From positions 77,648,169 through 77,712,168 of the forward strand of contig CM043958.1 of assembly GCA_014529385.2 (NCBI GenBank): DNA of 64,000 nucleotides, in the 5' to 3' direction. The stretch is from Adiantum capillus-veneris (taxonomy: Eukaryota > Streptophyta > Polypodiopsida > Polypodiales > Pteridaceae). Shown piece after piece: positions 36,619 to 49,086 of this stretch; within the stretch, counting starts at the first letter, position 1, and each line of letters begins with the position of its first letter. Made by a program: the position numbers and the translations under genes. The notes beneath the pieces were generated by a model. That model had not been told where the DNA came from. It ran no database searches and was given only the letters and a program-made list of their open reading frames with translations.

Positions 36619-37104
36619 CATACCAGTACCATTACCAGTAAGTATCAGTACCAGTACCAGTACCAGTACAACTCCAATATTACGAGTACTAGTATAGCAA
36701 TATAGTAGTATAGCAGTATCAGTACTAGTAGTGTATAGTGTTAGCATCAGTACCAATATAGTCTAGTAGTACCAATACCAGTATATCCAGTTCCAGTACA
36801 ACACCATTACTACCAGTCTAGTATAGCAGTATCAATATCAGTAGTAGTACTAGTACCAGTACCCTGTGTGTGTGTGTGTGTGTGTGTCTAAGTACCAGTA
36901 TCAGTACCGGTACAACACCAGTATCAGTCGCATTATAGTCTATTGGTATCAGTAAGTACCAGTACCCGTACCAGTATATAAAGTACTAGTACAACAGTAG
37001 TACTACCAGTCTAGTATATTAGTATAGCAGTATCAGCATCAGTAGTAGTAGTAGTAGTACCAGTACGAGTACTACCAGTATCAGTACCACTACCAGTACC
37101 AGTA

Positions 37105-37399
<295 letters not shown>

Positions 37400-39565
37400 A
37401 GTCATGTAAGGATTTCACTGCTATGAGCCATGGTTTGCCCTAGTAATATGCTAGACGCATTGCCCACATCCAACACTAGGAAAGAGGCCAAAATCTCCAT
37501 GCCAACCTTCATAGGTATTGGATCCACCATCCTTCTAGGTTGGGCCACGGTGTGATCAACCATTCTCAGAGTGAATGGTGCAGCTACCATGCTTAGACCT
37601 AGCTTCACTCTAGTTGCTTCTAACATGAGATTGACTTTGGCCCCTGCATCTACAATAACATCAATAATTTTCTAATGCTTTGTGTCCTTGCATTCTACAT
37701 AAAGGATGGGAGCATGGTCATCCCTAATTCGCATATGATTTATTTCAAACATAGTGGTTGGCAGCCTTTCTTGGCCAACACATTCTTTACATGAGGTAAT
37801 GCTTGAGCCATTTTTCTTCATTCTACACTTCATTTATTGACTCTCCTAGCAATCTTAGTAAACGGTACCTCAATTGGAGGCTTTGATGAGCTAGTCTCCT
37901 CCTCCAAATTCATTAGCACTCTCTTTGTATTGATTTGTAGCTTGGGATTTCAATCTTCCTTCAATTCCTTGCCCATCACTTTCTTACCCTTTTCCTTAGC
38001 CAACCTAGATATGACTATAAGGAAGTCATCCCATGAAGTCTAGTTATTGTTCGTTCATGTTTAGCCTTTGGTGCTCCTTTGGTAGCTCCATATTAATTCA
38101 CATGATTTCTCCCTCATTTGTGCACTCTCAGAGACCGTCATCTTTGGATTGACCACCTATTGCTTCTTGACGTTCTCTTGAGGTATATTCTCTCACTCTT
38201 GATTAGCAGCTCAATTTTGAACTTTCTTGACTCTCATGTTCGACTGAATGTCTGCCTCATTCTATGCCTTGTCTAATTCCATTTGATGAATTTTCTCCTA
38301 GAGCTGCTCTAGCTCTTTATCTCTAGCCGTCACTAACTCCTACTGCTTAGCCAACTCCTTGGTTCCTTGGGAAATTTCTTTACACGTGTCATGCCAAGGC
38401 TTGCTCCTACTAGCTATTTGGGCATTGTCTGGTCGATCTAACCTTTCTGTAGGCTATCCAAGGCTTGTCTAACTCAATCTAATGAAGTTTCTCCTAGAGT
38501 TTCTCTAGCTCTTTACCTCTAGCTATTGCTAACTCTTGTTTCTCAGCCAATTCCTTGGTTCCCTAGGCTACCTCTTTACACATCTCATGCCAAGGCTTGC
38601 ACCCATTGGTGAAAGCCCAAAGCTTAATTTCCTCTTGATCTGGGCTTCATATCTAGCTATTTTCTAGGCCAATTTACTCTGCTTATTCCATACATTGCCG
38701 GACTCAAAGCTCAAGCTTTTTGAATGATAGTGGCTACGTTTGAGCTCGAACTTGTGCTCTAAGCTTGAACTTTGGCTTGAGACCTAGTAATCAAAGCTAT
38801 TGTTGCGCTCACAATTTGGAAAATTGGTGGTTCCGGGGGGCACGATTGGATGCAAAGCTGGCTAGGCTTGTCGTGGCGGATGTGCACCTTTAGGGCCCGT
38901 GAAAAATGGCATTGCTTGCTGCAAGTATAAGAGTTCTCCCACCTAAAACCTAGTATGTACCCTTGCTCCTTATTGCTATAGCTAATAGCTTGGCATGAAT
39001 TTCCAGCTTCATATGTTGCCACTTGGATTCTGGGCATTTTCCTTATAGAATAGGTCTCATGGGATAGTTCTCCCATAGATACATCCTCTACTCACAGTAA
39101 TCACTTTTCTTGCACTTCGTTATGGCAGTCGTCCGCAATGTACATACCATTTGTTGTTACCTACTGCACCATCTCTTATCCCCAATAGTACTTGTAATAG
39201 TGACATGAGCTTCTTTAGCTCCTCCTTCATATCAGCAGCTACTGAGATGTTTAACACGTCCCTTATCTTTCCTTTGCTTTTAGCTTTTACCTTAGACTCA
39301 CCTGTATGAGAGTAATTTGAGATTTTGAGCTTTGCCTCTAATCTGATCGCTATCTTCACTAACTCTTTAAGAGTCTTTGTTGGGTTAGTGATTTTTTCCT
39401 TTTGGAACCCCTTTATAAAGGTATCATTCAAGAATGATACACTCATGCTGTTGTCACTTGGTGGTGTGAACATTTTCCCACTTAAGCTCCTCCACTAATT
39501 TTTGGACCTTCAATTTATTCTTCTTAATCTTATCCACCTCAATTAGTATGTCCTCATCCATTTCT
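37400..39565 (-). pseudogene. Gypsy-type gag and protease debris
   Basis: Minus-strand pieces, in coding order. A start-like MDEDILIEVDKIKKNKLKVQ at about 39560. A gag segment of 117 open codons (39120-39473; FLNDTFIKGFQKEKI). A Glu/Lys/Gln-rich coiled-coil segment partly duplicated in tandem (about 38290-38410 and 38460-38600). A retropepsin-like DAGAKVNLMLEATR followed by FTLRMVDHTVAQP and PIPMKVG at 37402-37660. This protease type belongs to plant Ty3/gypsy elements with MxEATR after the active-site loop. Many stops and frame changes; no RT remains. Confidence 0.55.
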
Positions 39566-40911
39566 CATCCTTAAATCTAAACAATAAGACTTTTACTAAA
39601 GGTTTATAAGTTGGAAAATTATTAAGCAAGTACGACCTCTCAGTCTTACCTGTTAGAGTTTGTCATGATAGTCCTCCACAAGTATGTGCCTCAATCCGGT
39701 CCAATGTTCAAAGGATTGAACATTGGACTTTGGCATCATCACTCCTTGTCCCTTTGAATTTTGACATCTTGAGCTTTGAGTCAGGCCTCCTTTTTCGCCT
39801 CGTGACCTGTCTAGGTTAATTTTGTACATCATGAATTTTTTAGTCTAAAGAGTCAGCCATTAGGATAAAAGCCCATTTTTCCTAGAATTTAGCTTCTTGA
39901 CCACATATGCATGTTTTTATGTGGTGAACATTAAAGTAAGCATATAAACAGGAATCTGTATCTCTAAACTAGCTAGAGAAAATGCCTTGTAATGCTCAAA
40001 TCGAAGCCGTCAAGCTGTAGTGATGAGGCTTTCAAAACACTCAAATATTGTTAGGGAAATTGCATAGTTAAAGTTGAGTTTCTAGCTTTACTTATAATTT
40101 CATTTCTCTAAAATGCTTCAATTCCACGAGTTGAGCAAGGAACCTAGTGGGAATGGCCATACTACCTTATAGAAGATCCAAAACATTCCAAAGTAGCTAA
40201 ATTGACTTAGAAATGTCTCCAAGATTGGAAATTCACAACCCAAAAATATTTTAAATGCGACGATACAGATTGGAGATATTCCAAGGATTTTAATTTGTAT
40301 AGACTGCTAGGAAATCTTCTAAGGATTCCAGCATGTTTTTTTGGGATAAAAATGGCTTTGGAACACTAATTATGTACCCAAAGCGTAGTTCAAGGAATGA
40401 GCCGCCTGTGTTAATCGAGGCAGTCTACTTGAATATTAATTACCTATCCTTTTTTATTATCATTTTGTGATGTCATCGAGTAGTGGCAAGTAGAGGAAAA
40501 TTTTGCGTTTCAAAAAACATTCTCTTGCCATAGCTACCAATGCTACTTTAAGACCACCACATCATTGTTTTTTACCATTATAATATACCAAAATAAATGC
40601 ATCGTGGAGATCTTATTAACCTTGACAAGGCCTAAAGGGTGGCTTTCCTCACTCGGATTTTCTCCATTCACTGAGATTATGCATGCTTCCTTGATTGGCC
40701 ATAATATTAGGGCTTGCATAATGCAATTGTTGAGTAAATTACTAAGTTTTCGAATAAGCAATTTTAAATTGATCACATATGTATTGCATTAATGCAGAGT
40801 GTGAAAATACAGTGAAAATCATTATTAGAATAACATTTAAACATGTTGAAATTTACCAGAAAAAGCATGACAAAAAGTCGACAAAATAAGTAAAAAATCA
40901 ATTTTTTGGTT

Positions 40912-40953
<42 letters not shown>

Positions 40954-41577
40954 TGGGGGTGTTGAAGCGTGCCCGGTATGTGGCCACCCAAGGTGTGGGA
41001 ATAGAGTTGCCAACAATGTCGCCTACTTGGATCTCATGAGGGCCACACTAGAGGTGACCCTTAGGATCTCGACTGAGGTAATAAATTCCCCTCCAGATAG
41101 CACTGCAAGGATCAACTTGTAAGGCTAAGCTCACCATTGTCAATCGATGGAGAAGCTCCTATCAAGCCCAACATTCATCTCCCATCCAACACCTGCTCAC
41201 TCTTCACTCTAAATTTCCTTACGCTCATCATCTCATATTCATCCTCTCTGTAATAAGCCTTAATAAGGCATGGAAAATAATATATCTATGTTTCACTATC
41301 TGTCTCTCTCAGCTCTAAGTTAGTTAATTTACAGTTGTTAAATTGATTCAATAATCTTCACATTAGAGTTATTTCACACACATGAAGTATTGGTGGAGTT
41401 GACGCGCTAAAAAACATCATTATCAACGAAGTGAAGATGGATAGAATACCATCTACGATTGTCAATAAACGCCGAATCAAAATAAGGTGATGTTGCTATG
41501 TAGCAAATGGATCAAACAAAGACCATAACAAAAAGATATGATTAGGTACTTTTGAGTATCTTTAGTATACTATTAAC
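39566..41577. other. Spacer with T/G homopolymer run
   Basis: No gene recognised. Contains an 11-T then 30-G run at 40911-40951. Low-complexity and AT-rich otherwise. Confidence 0.5.
40911..40951. repeat. T11-G30 homopolymer run
   Basis: Eleven T followed by thirty G. Could be a real G-quadruplex-prone tract or a sequencing artefact. Confidence 0.8.
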
Positions 41578-41913
41578 ATGAATATCGAGTACCCTGCTAA
41601 ACTTATGGACGCTACACCATCCGCCATCGCAAGTGTAACAAATGAAAACCTAATCCAGAACCTCATCAAACAACCTCAACAAAGTAATCATATGTTGATG
41701 GCAAATCAAAAAATGCAAACACAAAAAATATTGGTGCATAAAGAAAGAAATCATGACAAGTGTATTTGCCCTAAGTCATGTTTTGGGTTGCAAACGAAAG
41801 ATGTGCTACCATGGCTAGACCATTTCAAAAATATGGCCACCCGTCATGACCGGGATAGCTCTCAAAAAATAGCAAAAGTGCACATAATTCTTAAAGGGTT
41901 GGAAGCTACCTAG
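41578..41913 (+). pseudogene. Gag-like fragment (retroelement)
   Basis: 111 open codons with a Gln/Asn-rich middle and an end reading DVLPWLDHFKNMATRHD then KVHIILKGLEAT, resembling the LTR-element gag core (xWLDxxxxxA ... A ... LxGxA). It stops directly at a switch to an unrelated GC-richer segment at about 41914. No zinc knuckle. Family uncertain. Confidence 0.3.
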
Positions 41914-42480
41914 GTTGGGAGAGGATGCCGCGTGCGGGGGGAGAGAGAAGGAGAGACTCGTGTGTGAATATCCACGGCACGGAGCAGGTTGCAGTCACAG
42001 CTGTGGCATCTCTCTCTCCCTCTCTCTCTCTCTCTCCCCCCCCCCGCTTCTCCTTCTAGGTCAAGTGTGCAGAACAGAGATAGCTTGGGTGCACGACAGA
42101 GAGTGGTGGCGAGTGTGTGTCCACTCAGCAAGCAACAGAGCCGAGCTCGGCTTGTAGATGTAGCAGCGATGACGAGCGGCAAGGCCTAAGCACTGTGCTG
42201 GCATGGATTGACGCGCAGGGTCATGTCAATGGCTTATGCCTGCTATCGTTCACATGGTTGCGCAGTGGTAGGCTCGTACAATGGTCACCAGGAGAGTAGA
42301 CGACGGGCTAAGGTCTCCATGGGAGTTCGGGGTGAGGGGGATGATGTGGACAGCCAGGTAGTTGCATCCAGTTTGGTTCGATTCATAGCGTTCGAAGGGA
42401 GGCTCTCCCTGGAGGATTGAAGGAATCTATATAGATTCTTTAATAAAGGGAGAGCGAGTAGTAGTAGTAGGTAGTAGAAG
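41914..42480. other. GC-richer unassigned segment
   Basis: Higher GC than its surroundings, with a short (CT)n tract at about 42009-42035 and an AGT-type tail near 42460. Several overlapping open frames exist but none shows recognisable motifs or a preferred strand. Confidence 0.3.
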
Positions 42481-42489
42481 TCTTGGCCT

Positions 42490-42750
42490 ATATTAGTAGA
42501 AGAAAATTGATGCTTCAACATGAAGCTCACCAAGTACTTTTTGGCATACACATTTATCAATGCACCACAAACCATGACATTATTTTCCATGGGTCCTTGA
42601 CTAACACATGGCTTTAAGATGCAAGCATAGGTGATTGCATTTGTAGATAAACCCATAGCCCACATTTGCAAAGGCAAACCTATGCTTCATGGCATGTATA
42701 CCTTAACAATCAATGCACTCCTAGAAACGAAATTTCCAAACATGAACCTC
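42490..42750 (-). pseudogene. PPR protein fragment
   Basis: Minus-strand frame reading LQMWAMGLSTNAITYACILKPC, then VMVCGALINVYAKK, matching the plant pentatricopeptide pattern (short helix pair, TYxxxLKAC, GNALIxxYAK). About two repeats with a stop just upstream (near 42700). PPR proteins bind organellar RNA. This piece is far too short to function and has no initiation or targeting sequence. Confidence 0.6.
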
Positions 42751-42779
42751 ATTAAGTATATTGTTCTTGATGTTAAATA

Positions 42780-43120
42780 GTACTTACTGACTTTTTGGAG
42801 AGATTGATTTTGCAAATCCTGTTAAGCAAGATAATGGGTTGAGGTATCGTATAAGACTAATAGCAAGGGACAAAGATGGTTTGGTAGTTAAATGCTACAA
42901 ATTTCTTCCAACAATTAGCTCCAAGGTAGTGGTCATTCAAAGTATATTTTTTGAAATAATTGTGCCTCATGCATAATCGCATTGCTCCAGATATTTGTCT
43001 TATACAAAACTATGGAAGTCTTTTTGTAATTATGCCAATTTTTTCTACAGAGTTGCATCACTAACATTATCTGACAATGTTTAATATTTATCATGTATGG
43101 TAGTGCCGAACTCATAGATG

Positions 43121-43174
<54 letters not shown>

Positions 43175-43308
43175 TCTTGAGAGGAAATGTAGCAAGAGGA
43201 TAATTAGGGGGCCGATTCTACAGAGACCTACTACAATGCCATGAATTGAAGTGCTCAACAATCAAGATGAGGCAACCAATGTGTCAGACACCGTCAGAGA
43301 GCATATAT
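42780..43308. other. Spacer with (GA)n
   Basis: AT-rich with a (GA)n tract at 43130-43172. No gene seen. Confidence 0.5.
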
Positions 43309-43829
43309 CGTTGGAATTAGGGTTGCAAGAAAACACACATAGCTTGGAGAAGACGAAGGAGCTCAAGGCACACACGAGAGAGTGTATTACTTAGTGTGCA
43401 ATGGAAAGATAGATACCCCTAGAGTGATGGGTGTATATATAATGCACGGGGGAAAAAACCTCCTAGTGAGGAAAAAAATGCCACGGCGGTCCTAAGTGTG
43501 TTCACACACCACTACCACATGTATATGGTAACAAATCCCCCTTGGGAGTGATGCGGTGAACGAGAGTTGGCACATAGAGTATAGGAAAGTGCCATGCCCT
43601 GAGGACATGATCAATCTACAAAGGGGAGTAAGCCCAAAGGTTTGCGGAAAGCTTTGAACTTCTCACGAGACACTACCTTTGTGAAAAGATCCTCAAGGTT
43701 GTCCTGTGTTGGCACATAAGCCAAGCTGATCTCTCCTATTGAGAGCCTCTCCCTGACATAGTGGTAATGCACCTCAATGTGCTTTGTGCAAGCATGAATA
43801 ATTGGGCTCACAACTGCCAATGCGCTCTG

Positions 43830-43965
43830 ACTGTCAATCTAGATAGTGTTGGCAGTGTCCTGTCCAGCACCCAAATCAGTGTAGATAGTGTTGACAGTGT
43901 CCTGTCCAATACCCAAATCAGTGTAGATAGTGTTGGCACTGTCCTTTTCAACACCCAAATCAACC
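43830..43965 (-). repeat. Three tandem 42-bp units in copia RNase H
   Basis: Units encode 14 residues each (variants of GxGQDTxNTIYTDL), in frame. The first copia copy has a single unit at the matching place. Confidence 0.85.
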
Positions 43966-45744
43966 ATAAGGCTTTTGTGCCATACACACTCAATCGTAGC
44001 TGTGAAGATTGCCATGTACTCAGCCTCACAACTGGAAGTGGCCATAGTAGGTTGCTTCTTGCTCAACCATGATATGCATGAACTACCGAGCATGAAATAA
44101 AAACCACTCATGAAAACTCATGTGTCAAAACAGCCAGCCCAATCTGAGTTTGAAAAAGCATGCAATTATGGCGGTGTGATCTCCCTTGGTATAAAACAAG
44201 CCAAGATGTAAAGTGCCACTCAAGTAGCAAAAATTCCTCTTGACAGCCTGCCAATGCTTAGACCCTGGGCTATGCATAGATCTGCTAACCTGTGAGATTA
44301 CAAACTGAATATCCGGCCTCGTGTTGCATACATAAATAAGGCAGTCAACAACAGTTTGGTAAAGAGTGACAGCGGCAGGATCTCTAGCATCATGAAGACT
44401 CAATTTCAAACATGTTTCCATGTGAGTGGCAATAGGTTTGCAATCCTCAAGTCCAAACTTACATAGCAATGTCTCTATGTAACTTGTCTAACACAAGGCA
44501 ATACCACCATCACACTGCTTAAATTGTATACCCAAGTAATGACTCGACATCCCTAAATCTTTCATCTTAAAAGTAGCATTCAAGTCAGTCTTAAATTCAA
44601 TAATATGTCTCTCATTTGGTCCAGTGATCAGCAAATCATCCACATAGAGAACCACAATGAGAAGTACATCACCCTCACACTTTACATACACTGTGCTTTC
44701 TATTGGGATGTTATGAAAGCCTCGTTTGACCAAATGAGTGTCAACCTTCTCACACCAAGCACGAGGAGATTGGATAGAAGGATCATAAGTGCACTCTGCA
44801 CTAAAAGCCATTCTGCATCAACATCAACATCACAGTCTCCTTTCATAGAAGACTCAACAATAGCTTTATTTGTAGTGGAACCAACATTTGTAGTGGAACT
44901 AGACTTTCTTCTTAGCCTCTTTGGCCTTGGCCTTAGGACACTACTTGATCAAGTGATTGTTAGCTTTACAGTAATGGCAACGCATCTTCTTTTTTCCCTT
45001 ATCACATGAATTCCCAGACAAATTGATGTCAGTAGAAGCATTAGGAATGTCTGATTTTCCACTCATAGAAGAACCATGAGAAGTGGTTACATTGTTGTTA
45101 CCACCTTTTCTTTGAGTAGTAATAAAGGCCTGTTCAACTGCAGGCTGTCTAATCCTTTTTTTTTTGGAAAGCGACTCTTGTCGCAGCAATGTGCATAATG
45201 CATCAAACTTGACAACTTATGGATTTCCTTAGGTCATAAATCTCCAAGTACTAGCAAAATTCTGGTAAGAATTTGGCAAAGCATCAAGAACACTCTGCAC
45301 AAGGGAACTGTTAGAAATGACGTTGCCTGCAAAAATAAGTTTCTCATTGATATCCTTAACACTAGCAAGGAAAGTGTCCATATCATCTTCCTCAAGCATA
45401 CTCCAGCTCTTTCCGCAGCAATGCAATTTTTGCCTCAATGTGACTTGCATAAAGACCAGTCAAAATATCCCAAGCCTGTTTTGTAAATTTTGTTGAATGA
45501 ATGTGAGGAGTAATAGTGTGCTTCACAAACAACACAATCAACACATAGCATGTACATATTTTACATCCCAATGAGCTTGCTCACTCGTAGGCAAAACAGC
45601 TCCAGCAACAAAAACCCTGCCACCAAAACCTACAACATCCTCAATATCGCCTACATCCTTAGAACCAAAAAGTACATCAATGTCCTACACAATACTCTAG
45701 ACACCCTTTGACACAAGGAGATGTTGCATCATGTAAGCCCACAT

Positions 45745-45857
45745 CTTTTTGGGCAGTTCTCACATCAGGTGCATCATTTGCCATGGCTAACAACAACACA
45801 GATGTGTTCAAGATGTTTGTTGATAAGGATAGATTGGATGGGGACAATTACCCTAGG
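45745..45857 (+). other. Inverted segment inside copia copy 2
   Basis: This segment reads on the plus strand as MANNNTDVFKMF, DKDRLDGDNYP: the gag start of the family, which is on the minus strand in the first copy and in the rest of this copy. Both breakpoints (after ACAT at 45744 and at CCTAGG near 45856) fall in sequence collinear with 35990-36105. Confidence 0.85.
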
Positions 45858-46373
45858 AGAAGCAAAGTGGGAACAACATAACACAAACCATAGAAGACTG
45901 TAAGGGACCTATTATGCAGAGAATGGCACTGACAAAAATTTTGCACAAAATGACAAAATTGCCTACGGAGCACTGCATGTAGTGGAAACGGAAGCAAAAA
46001 TGAGCCCGAATCTAAAATTTGAGTAGACTAAGCTCTTCAAGTCGATTCGAAGTATTTATCGACCTACTGACGCTTGCCAAAGCTTACAGAAATCGAAGAA
46101 AGTGAGCGCGTGTGTTGGAGCTGCTAGCGACTAAGCCTGAGAGGATGCAACCTGCTTTGATACCAATTGTTGGAATTAGGGTTGCAGGAAAACACACACA
46201 ACTTGGAGAAGACGAAGGAATCTCAAGGCACACAACAAAGAGTGTATTACTTAGTGTGCAATGGAAGGATAGATAGCCCTAGAGTGATGGGTGTATATAT
46301 AATGCATGGGGGGAAAAACCTCCTAGTGAGGGAAAAAATACCCCAGCATCACTACCACATGTATATGTTAACA

Positions 46374-47479
46374 TAAATGGCAGCCTTGAGATGCTTGCAG
46401 CCCAAAAGGAGACCTTTGAAGACTCCTTTGCAGAAAGATCCTTGAGATTCTAGGTACCCGAGTCATTGATGGAGGATTGCTCGTGCTGCATAACTTGCTT
46501 CAGAGGGACGTGGAGAGCCTTATGTTTGGAGGGTATTTGGGTCAGCGAATGAGCAGCAATGCTAGTAACAAGGTCGTCATAATCCCAGGGGATTCACTAG
46601 TAGTACTAGGAAGATGTCACCTGCGTGCACCAAAACTATCATTTAATCCCCTATATACGGTACCCTCCTTTGTAATATCTACCTTTTTGGCCTCATAAAC
46701 CCCCCCCTATTGTACACTCACGTGACACCATACGGTAATCCTTAGTGAAGACCCCGGGGTCATAATAGTAGAGCAGCCGATGGGAGGTGAAAGGTGCAAA
46801 GTGAATGGGAGGTTGAGGGTTCGTAATGGATGGGCACTAAGTGAACGGGAGGTTTTGAGATGGGGTGTGTGACCAAAGACGAACAATTTCCCATGAGCAC
46901 CGAAGAAGCACAAAAGGAAGTGGGGTGGGGTTTAAGGGTAGGTTGAGGTAGTTCGCCCAAAGCTTGCAGTTCCATAACAATTCCCAGAGTTCAAGGGTGT
47001 GTCCACTACCCGTAATGTGGACCCATGTCCATAGCCTACAATTCAAGAGGTGCTCTCGGAATCATCGAGATGAGGGTACGGCTGCCCTCGAGCTATAGGT
47101 GCCATATTAGTGGATAAAGAGAATGTTACGCTCCCTTTCTTTAATTTAGCACATTGGCCATGGTAGAGTGGAGGAATGATTAGATAATGATTGCGCAGAG
47201 GCTTAATTGTGCACTGTGTACGTTAGTGCATCAGTATGGACAGAGGGATCTCTCTTGTCTCTCTTTGTTTTGGATGGGGGGACATTGGATTTGCATTGTA
47301 GTTAAGAAAGTAAGAAGAGTGATTACATTTGGGGGTATTTACTCCTATTGAATCCATAGGAAAAAATCCATAGATTGCTTGGCTAGTTCTTGTCGGGCAT
47401 ATCATCCTTTGGGTTCATAGAGGGAGTGCATCTTTGCAAGAAGCCTCGTTTCAAATGTGCTGAAATAACCCAGAGCTTC
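46374..47479. other. Unassigned spacer
   Basis: No gene recognised. Mixed frames up to about 73 codons without motifs. Confidence 0.4.
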
Positions 47480-48700
47480 TTGGATCTACTAAAACTAGCT
47501 CCACCAAAGTGACTACATGCATTGAGCGTGTTGAATATGACCACATATGGGGAAATGCCCTCCTATTGCATTCACTAGAGCTCCTTTGCCAGTGCTTGTT
47601 GGGCATGTCCTCCTATTAGTGTGCTTCAAAGTACCGCATCTCGAGAGAAGCTCTTTTTTAATGTCACCATATATTTGTTCACTCCGATGCCGAATTCTTG
47701 CAGAACTCCACATGCCTTTGAAAGTGTAAGCATAGAAGAGAGCACCATACAGTGCATCAAACTATAGCTCCTCTATACTGCCCACGTTGGTGGATACATC
47801 TTGCAATAAATGCAAAACGATCAATAACATCTGGGATTGGAATTTAATTCAAAACAGGATCACATCAACAAGTACATGTTGTGCTCTAAAAAATACTGCA
47901 CATTTGAACAAACTGATAGCTACATAATTTGCAATTGGAGATATCCTCACTCCATCCTTCAGAAAATAAACGGCTTGAGTCTTCTTGTGTGTATGATTCA
48001 ATCACTACATGCCACGAGATCGTGTCCTCAGCAGGAAGTTCAAGAACATCGAGGATTGGAAGTTAATGTGAAACATAACTACTATGGGACCATGTCCTCG
48101 ACAGGAAGTTCGATAAGTGCGGTCCAAGAAATATAGGACTGGATATTCATTCAAAATAGAAGTGCATCAAGTACCATTGTGCACTAAAAAATATCGTGTA
48201 TTTGAACAAACTGGCAGATACATAATTTGTGTTTGAAGATACCCTCAATCCATCCTTGAGAAAATAAATTGCCCAAGTCTTCTTGTGCACACGATTCAAT
48301 CACTACGTTCCATTGGACCATGTCCTCGACAGCTAGCTCAAAAAAATCTGTTTGTGCTTTCAAAAGTACAAAAAATTGAACATGTGTGTCAGCAAACAAT
48401 TTCCAAGCACAACGTTATCTTTGAAGAGCCTCTGAGTAACAATCTAATCAAAATTTTCTTTCCTTATGCATGTCAAATTCTTGCATAATGCCTCACACAT
48501 TCAAGCTATTGCAAGCATAGGTGATTTCATCTCCCTCTTAATGTCAACCAAACCAAGGGGCTTTGTCAAACACCTCACTTCACAATGTTGTTTTCCAACA
48601 AAGCCATCAATAGATCCTGGTAGGCCTCTACCATCTGTATGTACATGTTGCATCGTCGAAGTCTATAAGCATATGACTAAGCTCGATATCCCACCCTTTC
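47480..48700 (-). pseudogene. PPR protein pseudogene
   Basis: Several PPR-like pieces in minus-strand order. VEDMVQWNVVIESCAQED at about 48300. A second copy of the same kind, AEDTISWHVVIESYTQED, at about 48010. A LSKACGVLQEFG and LKKSFSRDAVL segment at about 47700. A GGHAQQALAKEL ... EGISPYVVIFNTLNACSHFG segment at 47520-47610. These match the plant PLS-class pattern (WNxxIxxYxQ, VTFxxxLNACSH). Stops and shifts throughout. The repeated 47950-48120 and 48250-48340 blocks suggest duplication of the repeat unit. Same kind of protein as the fragment at 42490. Confidence 0.7.
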
Positions 48701-48786
48701 TATTGACAACCATGAGAGAGTTAAGTTCTTCCTTCCTAGCCATCGCACCAAGAGATTGCAGCAAATCATTAGCTGATAAGATAAAA

Positions 48787-48788
<2 letters not shown>

Positions 48789-48858
<70 letters not shown>
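48789..48858. repeat. (CT)n(CA)n microsatellite
   Basis: About 23 bases CT then about 48 bases CA. Confidence 0.95.
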
Positions 48859-48862
<4 letters not shown>

Positions 48863-49009
48863 TAATTGTTTTATGCTTGATATTTTCTTGGTGCATACAA
48901 ATGGCTCTTATTGAGAAAGATGGATGATGTTTTATCTGGCATCATGGCTATTGAAAAAACTTGGAATGCCTTGTACCTTGGTTTTTGCAAAAAAAAAAAG
49001 GGCCAGACT

Positions 49010-49039
49010 GTAGATTAGTTAACTTGGCATGAACAATAC

Positions 49040-49086
<47 letters not shown>

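Larger units (their letters stand above)
43611..45857 (-). pseudogene. Copia gag-pol remnant with inversion
   Basis: From upstream: the gag start is inverted (see 45745-45857). Gag continues on the minus strand with several stops, reaching a CCHC knuckle CHYCKANNHLIK at about 44980. A large deletion joins FSAECTYDPS directly to SPRAWCEKVDTHL (about 44770), removing protease, integrase and the front of RT. RT motif YVDDLLIT is kept (about 44640). RNase H begins near 44110 (WLSKKQPTMATSSCEAEYMA) and contains a 42-bp unit repeated three times. The deletion differs from that in the first copy, so the two losses are separate events or successive ones. Confidence 0.85.
43309..46373 (-). mobile_element. 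Second copia element of the same family, heavily deleted
   Basis: LTRs at 43309-43533 and 46168-46373 are clearly related to those at 32920 and 36401. The first starts CGTTGG instead of TGTTGG. Flanks TATAT and TAAAT may be a decayed target duplication. The primer-binding site at 46156-46167 reads TTGGTATCAAAGC, one change from the initiator-Met match. Older than the first copy judging by its many stops. Confidence 0.9.
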
